Notes: a model not told the origin generated them from the sequence alone. A stretch of 64,000 nt of DNA from Linepithema humile (GCF_040581485.1 NC_090131.1:21898532-21962531); one strand, 5' to 3'; shown: positions 40,501-54,340, counted from the stretch's first letter. Made by a program: numbers and translations.

Positions 40501-43500
40501 TCCAGATAACAAAAGTGGCGTCGTGCGGTCTCGCGCGTACGTCACGCATCGGCGCGAATCACCACACATTCTTCACGACAATACACAAACCTGTAGATCG
40601 TGTGATACAGCAAAGTGTACGTGCATCACAAAAAGCAATCTCCCTGCCAGTCGCGGCAAGGAGCGGAAAATGATGCGTTTGCGTGTGAAACGTCGACGAA
40701 TGAATGGAGAACTTTGCAGTAAATATCGCGATGATATTTCAAGCCGATAAAAATCAGCAAGGCGCGGAAAATCATTAACGTAAACACACCTGGATTTATT
40801 AACGAATTAACTTGAAAAGTAGAAGCAATAAAGCACTGGGAAGAAACAGAGCGAGAGAAAAAGAGAAGATATCTGATACAAATTTGAATAAAATATAAAG
40901 TTATAAATACCATTTTCCGCGTAGTTTTAATTCAGTAAAAAATAAAGTTTATTTATGTCTAACCATGATTGATGATGATGTCATATTCTACGATAGAGTT
41001 AAGACGAATAATCGTCTCCGTAAAACAAGGCCCGCTGCAAATAAATATATCTTCCGTTATTCGATATATTCAGGAAATGGCAAAATAATCGTGTTACGCG
41101 ATCCGCCACGTCGGTTGAAAATGATCGATGAATCAGCAACAAGGATGAGTGATATGTAATTTCAGCGCTGAACACGGAACAAAATAATGAGATACAGTGC
41201 AATTATGCGACGCAAGATAATCGCCTATTTCTGCTTACGTTTTGTCACGCTTAAGTGCGTCGCTATTATTAAATCCGCGACGCTACTCTTATCGCTTATT
41301 GACACTAACTTTTTTTTTGTAACTAGGATTTTTACACTAAACGGCACTAATAACCCGTTATCGAAGGTTTCACGATGAAAACGAATTGATAAGCGAATTT
41401 TTTCGAAGGTCGACGGTTTGCTTAGCTATAGAGAGAGGAGATAGCGCAAGTGTGCGAGATATATGCATCTTCAACTCTTATCCATGCAGTATGAAGTCTA
41501 TTGAACATAAAATTGAAGGTAAAATTGCCGGCTAGAATAACTACGCAAGATTACGATTTTTAATTATATAAAAGCAAATATATTTATTTACGTCTAATAT
41601 TCTTATATAATTTGATAAACTTTTTGTACAGGAGAATAATATTGCACGTTTAGTGGGTAGATTTGCTGGATAAGAATCGAATAGACTTCAAAAGTACGCA
41701 CACAAAATTTCCCCGTTTCCTCTTTGCGACGTGCAAACTTGCCGGACCGTGCATAACTCCGCGAAAGTCGTTACCTAATCGCTTAAGCTGTTGCACAGCC
41801 TTGGCAAAAGACATTAAACGTTTCGTTTGTCCGTGGGAGAGGAAAGAGAACGCGGCAAAAGGTACAAATCGTTTCCTATGCTCATTGCCGGTTTATACGC
41901 TAACGGTGCGCGACCGGTATAAAGGGCGTATTCATGCGACCGTTCCCCTTCCCGTAAAACGTAATAAGCTAACCACTGTTTCCCGCGCGCCGCGACCGCG
42001 GATCGCGTAGCCGAGAGAAACCGAATGCCAACAAATTAGGATCTCGCCTGTATTTCCTGTCAGCGGGCGCACATTAAGCGTAACGCGGGATGCCTGTTGG
42101 AAAGCAACCTAGAGATAAACCGATACATATAACGTGGCGGAGGCTTGGGAGCATCAAGCCGGAACCTGTTTGGGTCAAACGAGCTAATGGGATAATTGCA
42201 TGACGATGTAACTGTAATATGAGCTGCCCCAAGGATGAAAATCTAAGAGAGAGTATGATCGTAATAACATTTATATAAATATTCGAATTTTGCACGACAG
42301 ACAAGTTTTGTGCTTTATATCATTGCGTCGACATCGATAAACGAACGGTGTAAAGAGCTGAACGTTGAAGTACGTAGATCTAGACATCGATAAGTTATTA
42401 TCAGGATTAAGATGCCCCTATCGTGCCATTATCTTCGGTAATCAAGAATATCTATGGAAAAAATATCCCATGTTTACGCAAGATACGTTGCGAACAATTT
42501 TCGACGCGACTTATTACTAGAAAATAGAACGAACTTGGAAAATAATCGACGTATAATTAATTAAGAAGCGCAAAATCGATGCTACGAGAATCATTATCGT
42601 AACATTATGCTAATGATTTTGTCGCGCCCGGGAGAGCTAACTCGCAGAAAAAAATGCTGAGATCGCGCATAGGCCGAGTTCGCATAGGCGCAGCAACGGC
42701 AAGGTGGCTGCCTTGCCGCAGGCGAGAAAGTATCCTGGTGCATATGCATACATCGAAGTCGCATGTAGTACGGGCGCTATAAGGATATGGCGAGAACGCC
42801 ACATTCCACACACACACAAGCCATTTATTTTAATCTTCGTCCCTTTAACTCGCTCATATCAGGACATTATAGAGCTATTAAACATTTTCACTCGATTTAC
42901 CATTTGACTCTTCGGAAATGATATGTTGATTACGTGCGCTAGTTGTTTTAACTGCAATAATGAAAATTAATTACTGATAGAATTGAGAAATGGTTTGTTC
43001 GCTATTTGCATAGAGTTCTTAAAAGCATTAGGAAACACGACATTATATAACATCTGAGAAACGAGATTGCCATTTTAAAAATAAATTGTATGGATTTACA
43101 ATTGGTATTCGAAGTGACTGTTCTATTCATCTGTCAAATATAGAAAATGCAAGAAATAAAAATTGAGCTTATCCAGAAAATGCGCGATAAAGATATGGAA
43201 TATTAAATCCAAGTGAAATACGAGTATAAATTATCCATATTCATTTGTGGCGTGATAAAACGTGCTGCCTTAACCTTCGCATAAATACACCTGCATCTAA
43301 CTGCATAACGACAAAATAACATAATGGGATGTTACATGATGTGTGTAAGCATTGCATTTAGAATTACACGCGTTGATGGTATCTGATAGATTTTCACGTG
43401 CAAAGTGCCGTGTTCAGCTGTTAACGTCCTTAAGAAGATACATACATTAACGGTGCATATATTAACGATAAAGCAATAGCAAATATGATAATCTGTAATA

Positions 43501-46500
43501 TGAGCAAGTCATAGAGTTTTGCACACCGTTATGTCGTTTATAAACACCTAATGCACAATGGGCAGTATATCTATGCGCAAATCGGACTGACTGAGAGGAA
43601 CAGCACGTACAAACGCGAACTTAAATCTTCCAATTTATATACTTTCAAGAGTCTGAGATGAGATAAATATGAATACTTGGATTTTCTTCAATAAACTTCG
43701 TTAAGCGACACTGCTTATCAGGCAATATTACTCGAATTGCGAGCCAACTTTTTCACGCGTACGAATACCGCGATACGCATTTTTCACACGCAGCTATATA
43801 AGTGTGAATAAACGGTCCTTATCCAACCAAGCAGAAGAAACCGTTATCTGTTAAGACACCTTCGTTTAGAGCTTAACTAACTTGAATGCTGCATTTAACG
43901 AGCGTGCGGCTTCACGTTTCTGCCATTCGTATATTATATAACATAAATTGGTAACAATATCCTCTGCAATTCTACATTAATAATAAAAAAATTCACGTTA
44001 ATTGCGTGCAAGACTTTGTATAAAATCTATATAAATTATTCTTGTACAATTAGATTAAATTGCAAATTATATTAAGTGTAATCGTTCTTAAGAAAAATTT
44101 ATCTCAAGGTAAATTTATTTCCCTCACAATTTCAAGTAAATGCATCGAGTTTGTTCTGCTTGGCAGATGTGTATTGCTCCGGACCGATCGATGATCGTCC
44201 CGAGAGAAGCTCCTGTCACCGATAACTTCGTGCTGTTATCCCCATATAGCGACGCGCACGTACACAGAGCGCATCGGTGTGTGTGCTGGAGAGGTAGTAG
44301 GCCAGCACCATATACGGATCCTTCGTTCGTACCGCGGACCGCAGAGAGGAGAGGCTGCTCTGACCATTGCTCGAGCCAAAAGAGAGAAACCCGAGGACCG
44401 GGACAGGTTCGCCGCATTTGTGCGACGTTCGAAATGTCCTATATGCGAGCGATGTCAGTCCGCGAGGAATGACAAACTACACATTCCACAGTTCTTTTTT
44501 ATTTCCCAAATAAGCGACATGTGAATTCTAGCATCTGGAGTGAAGTTGAATGCGCTGTTCGCGCGATGGCTAATCTAAATTGAAGATACATAATAGAATA
44601 AACGAGAAAAAATATAATGTTACGAATGAAATAAAAATTGAGAGAAACAATTAATCAGAAAAAAATATAAAACGCCAACTTGTTTCATTGATAGAGAAAA
44701 CACCGACGGAAGATGAATGTTATCAATTCGATGTCATAATCAAGACTGCAAGATGAGTTAGTTTGAGGTCATTACACCGCGTGTCACGCATTCTATCAAT
44801 ACATTAATCAAAACAATCAGGCATAACATGAAAACTAATTGAGACATGACAGTACTAGTTTACAAATGAACGAGCATCTCGATAGTGTCGGATGTGAAAG
44901 AAAGGAAAACGGAGAGAAAATGGTTAATGTTAAAAAAGAAAAAAAAAATATTTTAAAAAAACAGAAAAGGTTTCCCGTTTCGTTCTTTCCGCTCCCTGCC
45001 GACGCGTGCGTGGAACTCTACCAGATGTAAAGCATGTGTACCGCGCTTCTCGATCTCCTCATCTCCTCTTTCGCACTGATCTCTTCCTTTTCTCTCTCTC
45101 TTTTTTCTCCCACCCTCGTCATAGTTCGCTCGTCCGACCTTCGAAAATTTAAATCACGGACTCCCTCGCTCGTGTGCACACACGGCAATACATATGCGAA
45201 GTATTGGGCGCGCTTGAGGGTGCGAGTGAATCCGAGAAAACTGGTTTCTGACTCTTCTCCACGTCTCATAAATCGAAAGAGACGAGCCGGAATCGGGACA
45301 TCATTGCGAATGTTCTGTCGTAGCAAATGATAACGGCTGAACGATAAGATTATGTGAAAGATATTATTCTAGAGAGGAAAATCTCTGCGATAATTATCTC
45401 GACACTTCATACACCAACACTCTCCTCCATCTTGATATTTATCGGTTTAAATTTAACTCTCAGTGTAGATATATGTATCGTGTTCCGCGAAAAAGTAAAT
45501 TTCGATAGTAAAAAATATGTTTCGTAATTCTTAAAAAAACAAATATATATATATATAGAATTTAACTGATTTCATTGCAAGTCGTATTTCATTATTTTAT
45601 TATCGATTTTATGACAACCCAATATATAAATATACACACATAAGTATATATAGTTGAGGAGCAATTTAAGACGATGCAATTTTAAACGTTCAACATTGGA
45701 CTGGAGATGGCCTTAAGAAAACTTAAACCCGCATGAGTTATCGGAGCCGCGACAAACGAGCATTCCGCAGGGAGTTTCGAGTTCCTCGTGACTAGGGGAA
45801 ACGATTTACGAGCGTTCGGACGGAGGCGTGACCGAACAACGACGATTTCGACGACGTAAATACGCCGGTCGTTCGCACACGAAAATCCGATAATAGATTC
45901 CTCTTCGCGTGCCGTGTGCGCGCGATGGAGAAACATCAGCGAAAAAAATCGCCGTGAATACGTAATCCCAGACGTGCCCGTCCACCCCAGATGCGCGTCG
46001 CTGCTCGCTAAACAAACACAATGCGCGGCAGCCGTCTTGAAGGGACTGGATGTGCACGTCGTAAACAATAAGCAGTATTTCCGGACCTACCGCAGATGCA
46101 ATTGGCGCCGGTAATGTTATTATAGGTCGTCGTTCACTGCTGTTAAGAACTGCTATTTCAGTGCTATAAGCAGCGAAAGGCTTTCAGCCTTTAAAAGTAA
46201 GATTAAGCTTCTCGCGAATAGATTCGGATCTGACCTGAGTAGATTCGACTATTTCGAGAAACGAAAGTGGATAATGTTTCCAAGGATCGAAAACGGATCG
46301 GACCATTTACCTAGATTCGTACTTTTCGGTTCGCACCGAACAATCGGTAATGGTCTTCCGTTTTACTATTGTTGTACGATCATGGTGTCGTCTTCCTGAA
46401 TTTCAGGTTCTGGATCCTATTCGTGAAAGTGTGGCTCTTTGTAACATCGAGGCACTTCTACATTTAAGCTTCTACTTCTAAATTTCGTACATTCTTTAAT

Positions 46501-49078
46501 ATTGCAAATACTGTGCACTCTACAAAATTTAAAAAAAAAAAATAACTCGTAAGAATTTTACATAAATTTTAGTACAATAAAATGATTTACTAGAATCTCA
46601 AATTTAATTTTTTATTGATATTATTAGACTTATCGCCTTTATATCTTTTTCAATAAGAAACCATGTAAATGCAGTTAATATAAAAAAATCCTAAAAAATC
46701 TTGTCTCCTAAAACCTCAAATCTTTTGTCCGAGTGTTATTTTCACGCCTTTTAAAAAGAAAAGACTAAGCTCGTACCAGGCAGCAATCCTTGGGGATATT
46801 AGAGTTGCAAGGAAATTGACACGTCGGCAGGAGCGAAAAGACACATTACAAAGAAGGAAGCCACAAAGTGCACGAAAATCAAACGACGATGAAATTATAG
46901 TGATTCACCGAAATATTCGCTGGTTAGCGTGTTTCGAGGCGAGAATTTTTTTTAACGAGTTTCTCGCGTTGAACGTGTTTCTTATACAAAATTTTTGGAG
47001 GGCGTACCAGTGTACATAGTATTTTATGAACTTTCTCTTTCTTGGCGGAAACCACGTGGCGAAGAAAATTAAATGATGTTTTTAAAATTTAGTTTTGCAT
47101 CGAACAGCTCTCGACAATAATTAACCGCGGGGGTTCTCGAACAGCAAAGATTTCATGCCGCTCGAGCTCTCGTCCTCGACAAAAAGTGGCCCTTTGGTAA
47201 AGTCTGGATATCTCCTTGCAGACAAGAACTCAATGGCGTAGACGCCGCGCAGAAGGTCACAGACACTAAATCACCTTTTGGCAGCGGATCGATATATCGA
47301 TAGCATTTCGAAAACGAGTTCGACAAAGGTTTACAGCTCGCCCCGCGGCTTTATGAAAATACATCGAATAATATATTTACGACGATTTTTACGACAAACT
47401 CCTGACTGACGTTGCTAATAAAATTAGATTCTAGACGATCGTGCGTCAAACGAAAATCTATATATAGAAATGTCTAACTTTTACAGCATTCATAAATATT
47501 CATATTATTCTATACCTCTGTAGTGGAAACGAAATCTCACGTAGATACAGTGTGTGTGTGTTACACCGTTATAAATTTCTTTCTTTATCTTCAAATCACA
47601 GAGAGCCACTGCTTATTCTTCAACCTGACATCCCAAAAGATATTGATATAAATCAAGAAAGTACAACAAACCGATTTTCCGACTTCACCTACTTCACACG
47701 ATTTCTTCGTCCAAAAACGAATATAACAACACCGTGATGGTCAGCGAAATTAACATTGAAACGAATGAGAACGTGAGTTCCGTACGATTTTTAGATTTAC
47801 ATGACACCATGGAATTCGAGCGAGCGCTCAAATATGAGAATCGTCACCACGGGGGAATATAATACCTATCCGCCACGACATCGGCTTCCCTTTGATCGTC
47901 TCGAATTCGTCATTCCGTCAGCGCGGACGCGCGTCTAATCTAGGCGGGGCAGATAAAACTTTACGCAAGTGAGCACGGAGAGGTCTGCTCAGGGGATTTC
48001 GAGAAACCAGATATTTTCCTCGGCCCCGAGGAAACGCAGCGGGTTGTAATTACGACCTCCACGATCCGGAGCTAGATAGATACGACCGGGATTAAAGCTT
48101 TGTACGGGTCGTAATTCTATATAATATCGAAACTTTAATTGCGCGGCCTCAAAATGTAAAATTAGAGAAGATTAAAAACACAAAAATGTAAAAGAGATAA
48201 ATGTTTTCATGCAGAAAATAATGAAATTTTAAAAATTTGACGACTGTGACAACGTTAACTCCGTATTATTGGGACAAAAGATGAACGAGTCTAGATTAAC
48301 ATCGTTAAATAATAGAAATTACAATTAGTTATTAAAATCAATTGTTAGAATAAGCCATTAAGTAAAATGAATAGTATTCAAAGTTTATAATATAATAATG
48401 TAATAATAAATTATAAATTTGTCCTATCATTCGCGTAAACGTAATCGTTCTGCGAAGCAGCGAAATAGCAAGACAGGAAGTGCTTAGGCGACACTGTCCT
48501 TACGATGCCCGGGCTTAATACCGTGTATAATCCTATTACGATACCGAAATGTTCCTATAATGTCTGCTCGCCGGAGATTAGGATCGGCGCGAGAATCAAC
48601 GGCGGTCGAGTTGTATATAGCGCGGCGTTCGCGATCATAAAACTTAGAGCAGTAGGTAGGCAGGTAAGCTCCGACTCGTGCCAGATTTTAATTTATGTCG
48701 TGAGAACGGCACGTTGCGAAAGTCTTTCTTCGGCACAACGATAAGCTCGGGCACGCCTGGTCTCTCTCTCATCACGTCGCTCTCTTACCGTTACTTTTTC
48801 TGCGATAAGTATGCTGTCTGATTAGTGCGCGTCGTCGATAGAAATTTATGTACGCATGGCACTGTACTGACAGTGACAAACTATCGTCGGTTTAAATCCC
48901 GTCGTAAAGTTACTTATATTAACATCTACGATCTATCGAATATAGTTAACAAAATTCATACAAATATTATCACTTATTTTGATATTTTTTACAATCTCGT
49001 ATGCTAAATGAATTTTATTTTGTAATTTTTTGACGTAATTTCTATCTTATTTTTTTTTATTGTGTGTAGTTTCTTTTC

Positions 49079-49081
<3 letters not shown>

Positions 49082-49127
<46 letters not shown>
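49082..49127. repeat. (TA)23 microsatellite
   Basis: Uninterrupted TA dinucleotides, followed by two copies of an ATAATTTAATATAT-type unit that lead into the adjacent palindrome. Confidence 0.95.
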
Positions 49128-49131
<4 letters not shown>

Positions 49132-49166
49132 ATTTATATAATTTAATATATATAATTTAATATATA

Positions 49167-49204
49167 TAATTAATTTGAGATATAATTAAGATACATAAAA
49201 TGTT

Positions 49205-49246
<42 letters not shown>

Positions 49247-49284
49247 AACATTTTATGTATCTTAATTATATCTCAAATTAATTA
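49167..49284. repeat. Perfect 118-bp palindrome
   Basis: Every base from 49167 to 49225 is the complement of its mirror partner from 49226 to 49284. The centre is a run of alternating A and T; the outer arms carry unique sequence (TAATTTGAGATATAATTAAG and its complement). It could extrude as a cruciform or, if transcribed, fold into a 59-bp hairpin. Confidence 0.9.
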
Positions 49285-52200
49285 CAAATATTAGCAATGT
49301 AAGAAAATATAATCACAACTAAATTAAACAGTATTAGATTTTTTCATAAATTAAGATTTTTTATCTATTTTCTATAATATTTTTATAGAAAAAAGTTTTC
49401 TATAAGGCTTTACAGAAAATGGTAGAAATATTTTATAAAATACAGCTTACATATATTGAGTTATTATAAAACTTTGTGTGAGTATACCTTTTCAGGTCAC
49501 TTGAGTACCTGTCTGGATACCTGCTTGAGTTCAACATACATCAATATAGTGGCCTCATTTTCACTAAACCCTCAAATCTGAAAATCTCACAAGACTATCT
49601 CTCTCACGGGAGCTAAATAAAATAACCGTTCTGTTCTTTAGAAAATAAACTACACACAATACACGGAAAGGCTAACAAGCTATTGTCCCGATCTCCGTCC
49701 GTTCAATTTTACGTACGAATTATTCTAGATTCTCCTCGTTCAAATTCAATACAGGCAGAAATACGCGCGTTAATAAACGGATGCATAAAGCAAATCGCAT
49801 AAATTGTAGTTTTATCCCCCGCTATGCCGTTATGTGTACCCATCAAACGGACAGTCCATTACATCTAGACAGCCGGGTATACTAAAACAGCGCAACGTAC
49901 AAGAGTGCGACGCGATGTGCAGCGTGTTCCGAACACGTTACACGCGAATTGTGCATGTATCTCGGTACGGATTTCGCGTTAGGCCGCATCACATTGTATC
50001 TGCCTCACGTGTCCGATGTTTGCATCCACGAGATATCCCTAAGATTAACACGTAAACGTTCCAGTAAACGATGCACGCGCAGAATCAAAATCGCGAAGCC
50101 TTTGATACGCTTACGACGTAAAAGTGAATTTTAATCAGAAATAATTAATTAAATTATGCATTATTTATCAGTTATTTATATCGCTTCGATTCGTTGAAAT
50201 TCTCATTTATTTCTTTCCAGGTAAAACAAAAAATAGAAATAAAATTTTAATTGTCAGACAAAATTATCCAATAATTGATACGCTATAATTATACGTTGGA
50301 TATTTAAACATCCAACTATAATTAGATGTACATTGAATATGTTAAATATTTTCATAATTTAAAAACTTAATTTGCACCTTGCACACATTTCCTATCTTTC
50401 TTGTTCAAATAGTTAAGAAAATATCTGTTCATAGTATATTTTATAATTAATATTATTGAAATAATGCATGCATGAGAATTAAGGGTGGACATATTCTGTA
50501 ATCTGTGGCATCAATTCATCACTAAACCATTATTGTTATTAAACGATAAAAAGGGATCCTAACATACGGAAGGGCCAAATTCAGACCTCCGATCATAAAT
50601 AGCACGTCTTTCACCCCATCTTCTCTCGAGGCACGAAACGACGGGAACGCGCTCCGATAAATTATTCATGCCCGCACGACGAGTCGCGCTGCGCTCGAGA
50701 CTTTTATATAAATTTTTATAGGTCGTGCGGAGAGCGAGATTGCATTTTTATAAACGACTTGCACTTTTCTCGTATCGATTAATCGACATGCAATGCTGAA
50801 ATTGCATGCGTATAATTTTCTATTATCAATAAATAATATAGAAATAAAGGCTTCTGATACATCTTGCTACAATATTATTTATGCCTGACAATTCTTTTTC
50901 ATATCACATTCATGCATATTTTATAATATGAATAATACATGAGACAAAAAAGCAAGAGGACATTTTCAGTTGCTTTGAAAATCGTAAAAGTCCTTTATTT
51001 TTAAATTTAATTGCCCTCTTTTACTGTGAGGAGTACGTCAATCATATACATATACCATATGTATAAATATTGCCTCAAAATTATAGCTTTCATTCATCAT
51101 CTACTTCAAAGTTTAATTGATGATCATAGTAGTGTAATATGATACTCATAGATCATCTATTCTCCTACCGTTAAATTAATAATACACCTGATACGACAGA
51201 AAACAATCATTTATCTGAGGAATAACTCAACTTTCGTAAGAGCGTGATCTTATCATCCTTATCGTCTTTCCACGTGAGATAACGAGTGAGATCGATATTT
51301 CTATTTAAATAAAAATATAACATCATAATATATAATGACACTATTATTATTACTTGGCTGTACTCCTCGATCTTAGAATAACACGCTCGGCGGATAGCGC
51401 GAACGTCCTCTCGTATATACCGCGTGCCTCGAATACAACGTATACACGAGTGTACACAACACGCACGCAGCGATTCGGCCATAGCACGGCCATTGTAGCC
51501 GGTAACTTTGTCGCTTCCCTTTTTGTGGCGGAAAGTGCGATTTCAATTGAGATTAATGAGACGCGCGCACGTGCACATAATCCGCGACGAATATCGGTTT
51601 TGTACTTGCAAATCGCGCGCACCCCCCGGCCGGCTATAATTCCCCGTTTGTTTAGAGTAAAGCGAACGTGAATATAGATGTGCCGTCATCGCGAATCGCA
51701 ATCTCGGGAGTCAAGGTTAGAGTTTTTCCTCTGTGCATCTCAAATCCAAACAACATGTGTAAAGCCGATAATTATTATCGTTGTCTGTACTTTTTATAGA
51801 TAATATAATGCAATTCCGCATGTATTATTTCAATAGTATCAACTGTGAAATAGACTATGAGATACAATTATGAAATATACTATAAACAAATACTTTTTTA
51901 ACTATTTGAAATTGAATAGTGTTATTCATACGCATTATTATGAATATATTTAATTGTACGAATCTATGCCACCGTGGTTGATGATTGATTCATGAATGTT
52001 ACAATGTAAATCAAATTTACATTATAAATTATGTTTGTGGTTAATATTGCTGTTAACAATGATATTTTTTATTGATATGCGTTGTTAATATTTTTTATCG
52101 ATTGCAAATTTGTAACATGCATTTGTAGTATAATTTTATGTTCTTACAAATGAGTGTGTGTTAAGATTTTTTTATTAATATCAAATATTTGGCATTATCG

Positions 52201-52978
52201 CAAACGTGCGCATTAGTAATAATAATGTTAATCAACGTTACTCAGCATGCTTTTTAATAATATTATCAATATTAGTTGACTTTCCGCATTATGATTCTGT
52301 GAATCTTATTAACGTTCATAATATTTTCGTACACAATTAAATACATTCATAATAATGTGTATGAATAACATCGGTCAAGAGAGAAAAAAAGTATTATTTC
52401 CGTTTCTCATCATTCGGACATGAGACGTTTGTATTCCCTCGTCAACGCCGTTCTTGAGTAAACATTCCGGGCGACGAATAGACCGTTTTTACATACATCG
52501 TATCTTTCATTAGCGCTTTAACATCCTTCGACGCGTTGCCGTTCACATCTCGCGCGGCACGAGATTCCGTCGTATACCGGGTGTCCAGTACTCGCAGAGC
52601 GATATCGTGAAAGAGAAGGAGGGAGAGAGAAATCTGGGCGGCGTTCTCGCAACTGACATTTAATGATCCAGTTAGTCCGATTCCCTTCGGTCACTTTGTT
52701 TATGCCAGTATATTAGAGTCGCCGCTGTATATCTCCTTCTTTCTCTCTCTCGTTCCCTCCTTCGCATCAAACCGGGCCGCCTTCGTAGTACAAATCACGA
52801 GCAGCGACAGAGGTCATAATCCCGAGTGCGGATCTCGGCAATACGAGAGTCCAACGAGCAATATATATTTCCTCGCTACACCGTGAGGCGTGGTGATTAG
52901 CGCGATTAGTAATAATTTTGATAAGTCATAGTTAGGCGTATACACTCGACGCTATCGAGACCGGCGCGTTGCCAATTC

Positions 52979-53024
52979 ATGTATGTATGTATGTGTGTAT
53001 GTATGTATGTATGTATGTATGTAC
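52979..53024. repeat. TATG/GTAT tetranucleotide microsatellite
   Basis: About eleven copies of a GTAT unit with one GTGT interruption. On the minus strand it begins four bases after the GTGAGT splice donor signal of exon 1, so it lies at the very start of the first intron. Confidence 0.9.
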
Positions 53025-53055
53025 GTTACTCACCGGCTTCGAAGAAGTACGTGGA

Positions 53056-53103
53056 TTAGCAGTCCTGTGGTTCCATAGCGCTGATCCTCTGTGCTCGATG
53101 CAT
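53056..53103 (-). CDS. Upstream ORF 3 in the 5' UTR exon (15 aa)
   Basis: ATG at 53103 and TAA at 53056; the peptide would be MHRAQRISAMEPQDC, with a second in-frame ATG that could start a six-residue version. It ends 22 nt before the splice donor. Confidence 0.3.
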   Translation of the reverse strand: MHRAQRISAMEPQDC

Positions 53104-53117
53104 GATTGAGTCCTGTG

Positions 53118-53150
53118 TTAAGTCCGGCGAACGGTATTCACACGCACCAT
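53118..53150 (-). CDS. Upstream ORF 2 in the 5' UTR exon (10 aa)
   Basis: ATG at 53150 and TAA at 53118; the peptide would be MVRVNTVRRT. It is in the same frame as the main start, and its TAA is the in-frame stop that separates them. Confidence 0.3.
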   Translation of the reverse strand: MVRVNTVRRT

Positions 53151-53174
53151 GAACGCGACAAGCCGCTGTTGGTG

Positions 53175-53204
53175 TCACTGCGCCGAAACGTGCCGGATAT
53201 CCAT
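53175..53204 (-). CDS. Upstream ORF 1 in the 5' UTR exon (9 aa)
   Basis: ATG at 53204 and TGA at 53175; the peptide would be MDIRHVSAQ. It lies entirely inside exon 1, upstream of the main start. Its likely effect would be to lower translation of the main frame; no peptide function is implied. Confidence 0.3.
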   Translation of the reverse strand: MDIRHVSAQ

Positions 53205-53390
53205 AGAAACGTCTTCGATGAACGACGATCGATGAATATTCCGCAATGAACGGATGCGCAAATGTCCTGCGAGGATGAACGCGATGTAATTACACTCGAA
53301 GAATAGACGCGACGCGCGCGAAACTTCGTTTGTTTACACGATCAAGAAAGATGATCCAAATCTCCGTTAGACGAAGCCTTGGCAGCTAAA

Positions 53391-53402
53391 CGCTGACTGA
53401 AT
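53391..53402 (-). promoter_or_regulatory. Candidate transcription start (initiator element)
   Basis: The minus strand reads ATTCAGTCAGCG, matching the arthropod initiator consensus TCAKTY, with the A at 53398 as the likely first base. No TATA box was seen 25-35 nt upstream. The assignment depends on the downstream splice donor being real. Confidence 0.4.
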
Positions 53403-54340
53403 GCGAGGCCCGTACGACGCCGCTACCGCACGACTTCACGCGTCTTCCATCTCCCTCACTCTCGCGGAAGCCAGTTTGAAAGTTCGCTCAATCGCCGCTA
53501 GGCGCCAGTCAACGTAACAATATTTGAGAACAACCGAAGCGAGATCGAAAATTCATTGACTCTGTTAATTGCCGCAAACATACCTGTAACAAACATTTTA
53601 ATTAATTTGATTCGCTCATGCGACACACTCAAGTTTTACGCTTTTAAATACATTATACGAACAACAATTTCGAATCTCGATCGTTATAAACACAAAACAA
53701 TTTTGCCTGCTGAAAAATTTGTTATAAAGACAACATGCGATAGAGTAATAAATTGTAAATAAAAAAGTGTAAAACATGAATATCGTAGCAAAATGTAATT
53801 GTTTTCACTTGTTTTTGTCATTATCTTAACCGGCAATGCATTCTCGAACAAATAAATAACGCGATACAAATATTATCCATAATAATTATACTTATACATA
53901 CTAATTAACACTCCGTGATGATTATTTGTTTCTTACGTATATGTACAATGTTTGAAAAACGTTTTGTTGCGATTACGAAGTCTTTTCAAGAGACACAATG
54001 ATGTTTAATGCTAAATCACGCGCAACACCAATGTTATCCTAACTCATAAATTCGATGCATCAGCCGATAGCGACTTTGTCGCGCTTTTATACTGTTGTGT
54101 TGAAAAAATTAATTCTTTTGTAATTAAACAATTATATCTCGTAAATTACTCACCTGAGATAATTGAGAGCTTATCGGAAATGGTCTTGAGCTTTACAATA
54201 AAACTTGTTTTTTGCTGCTACCTTTCTGTGTAAAAATATCGAATTGTATCGATTAACGAATTATAGTGACATATTTTGTATAAATACCAATCGCACATTT
54301 TTTATAAGTTAGTGATCTACTGAATCCTGACCTACCTTAC

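Larger units (their letters stand above)
22514..53033 (-). other. Inferred first intron (about 30.5 kb) of the minus-strand gene
   Basis: The stretch lies between the exon 1 donor and the exon 2 acceptor. Reading frames of 60-140 codons occur on both strands, often overlapping in CpG-rich blocks (for example 25814-26227, 29724-30156, 36649-37202, 44124-44524), but none showed a recognisable domain or good splice context. AT-rich and CpG-rich blocks alternate. Repeats inside are listed separately. Unlisted enhancers or nested small genes could be present. Confidence 0.4.
53034..53398 (-). other. 5' UTR exon 1 of the long minus-strand gene
   Basis: On the minus strand this stretch begins at an arthropod-type initiator (TCAGTC, 53400-53395) and ends in a strong GCCG|GTGAGT donor at 53034. 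It is about 365 nt and GC-moderate, unlike the AT-rich DNA on either side. It contains three short upstream reading frames. The TAA at 53120-53118 is in frame with the ATG of exon 2 when the two exons are joined directly (84 + 24 nt between them). The pairing with exon 2, across 30.5 kb, rests on strand, splice sites and the UTR character of both ends; it is inference, not shown directly. Confidence 0.5.

Noticed and set aside
44283..44308. GAGGTAGTAG next to a 7-bp stem, resembling a let-7 seed
   Set aside because: The match to let-7 stops after the seed and the hairpin is far too short for a microRNA precursor.
44279..44524. 81-codon plus-strand frame containing a CPICERC motif
   Set aside because: A single CxxCxxC cluster without further metal ligands or a domain pattern; other frames overlap it on both strands.
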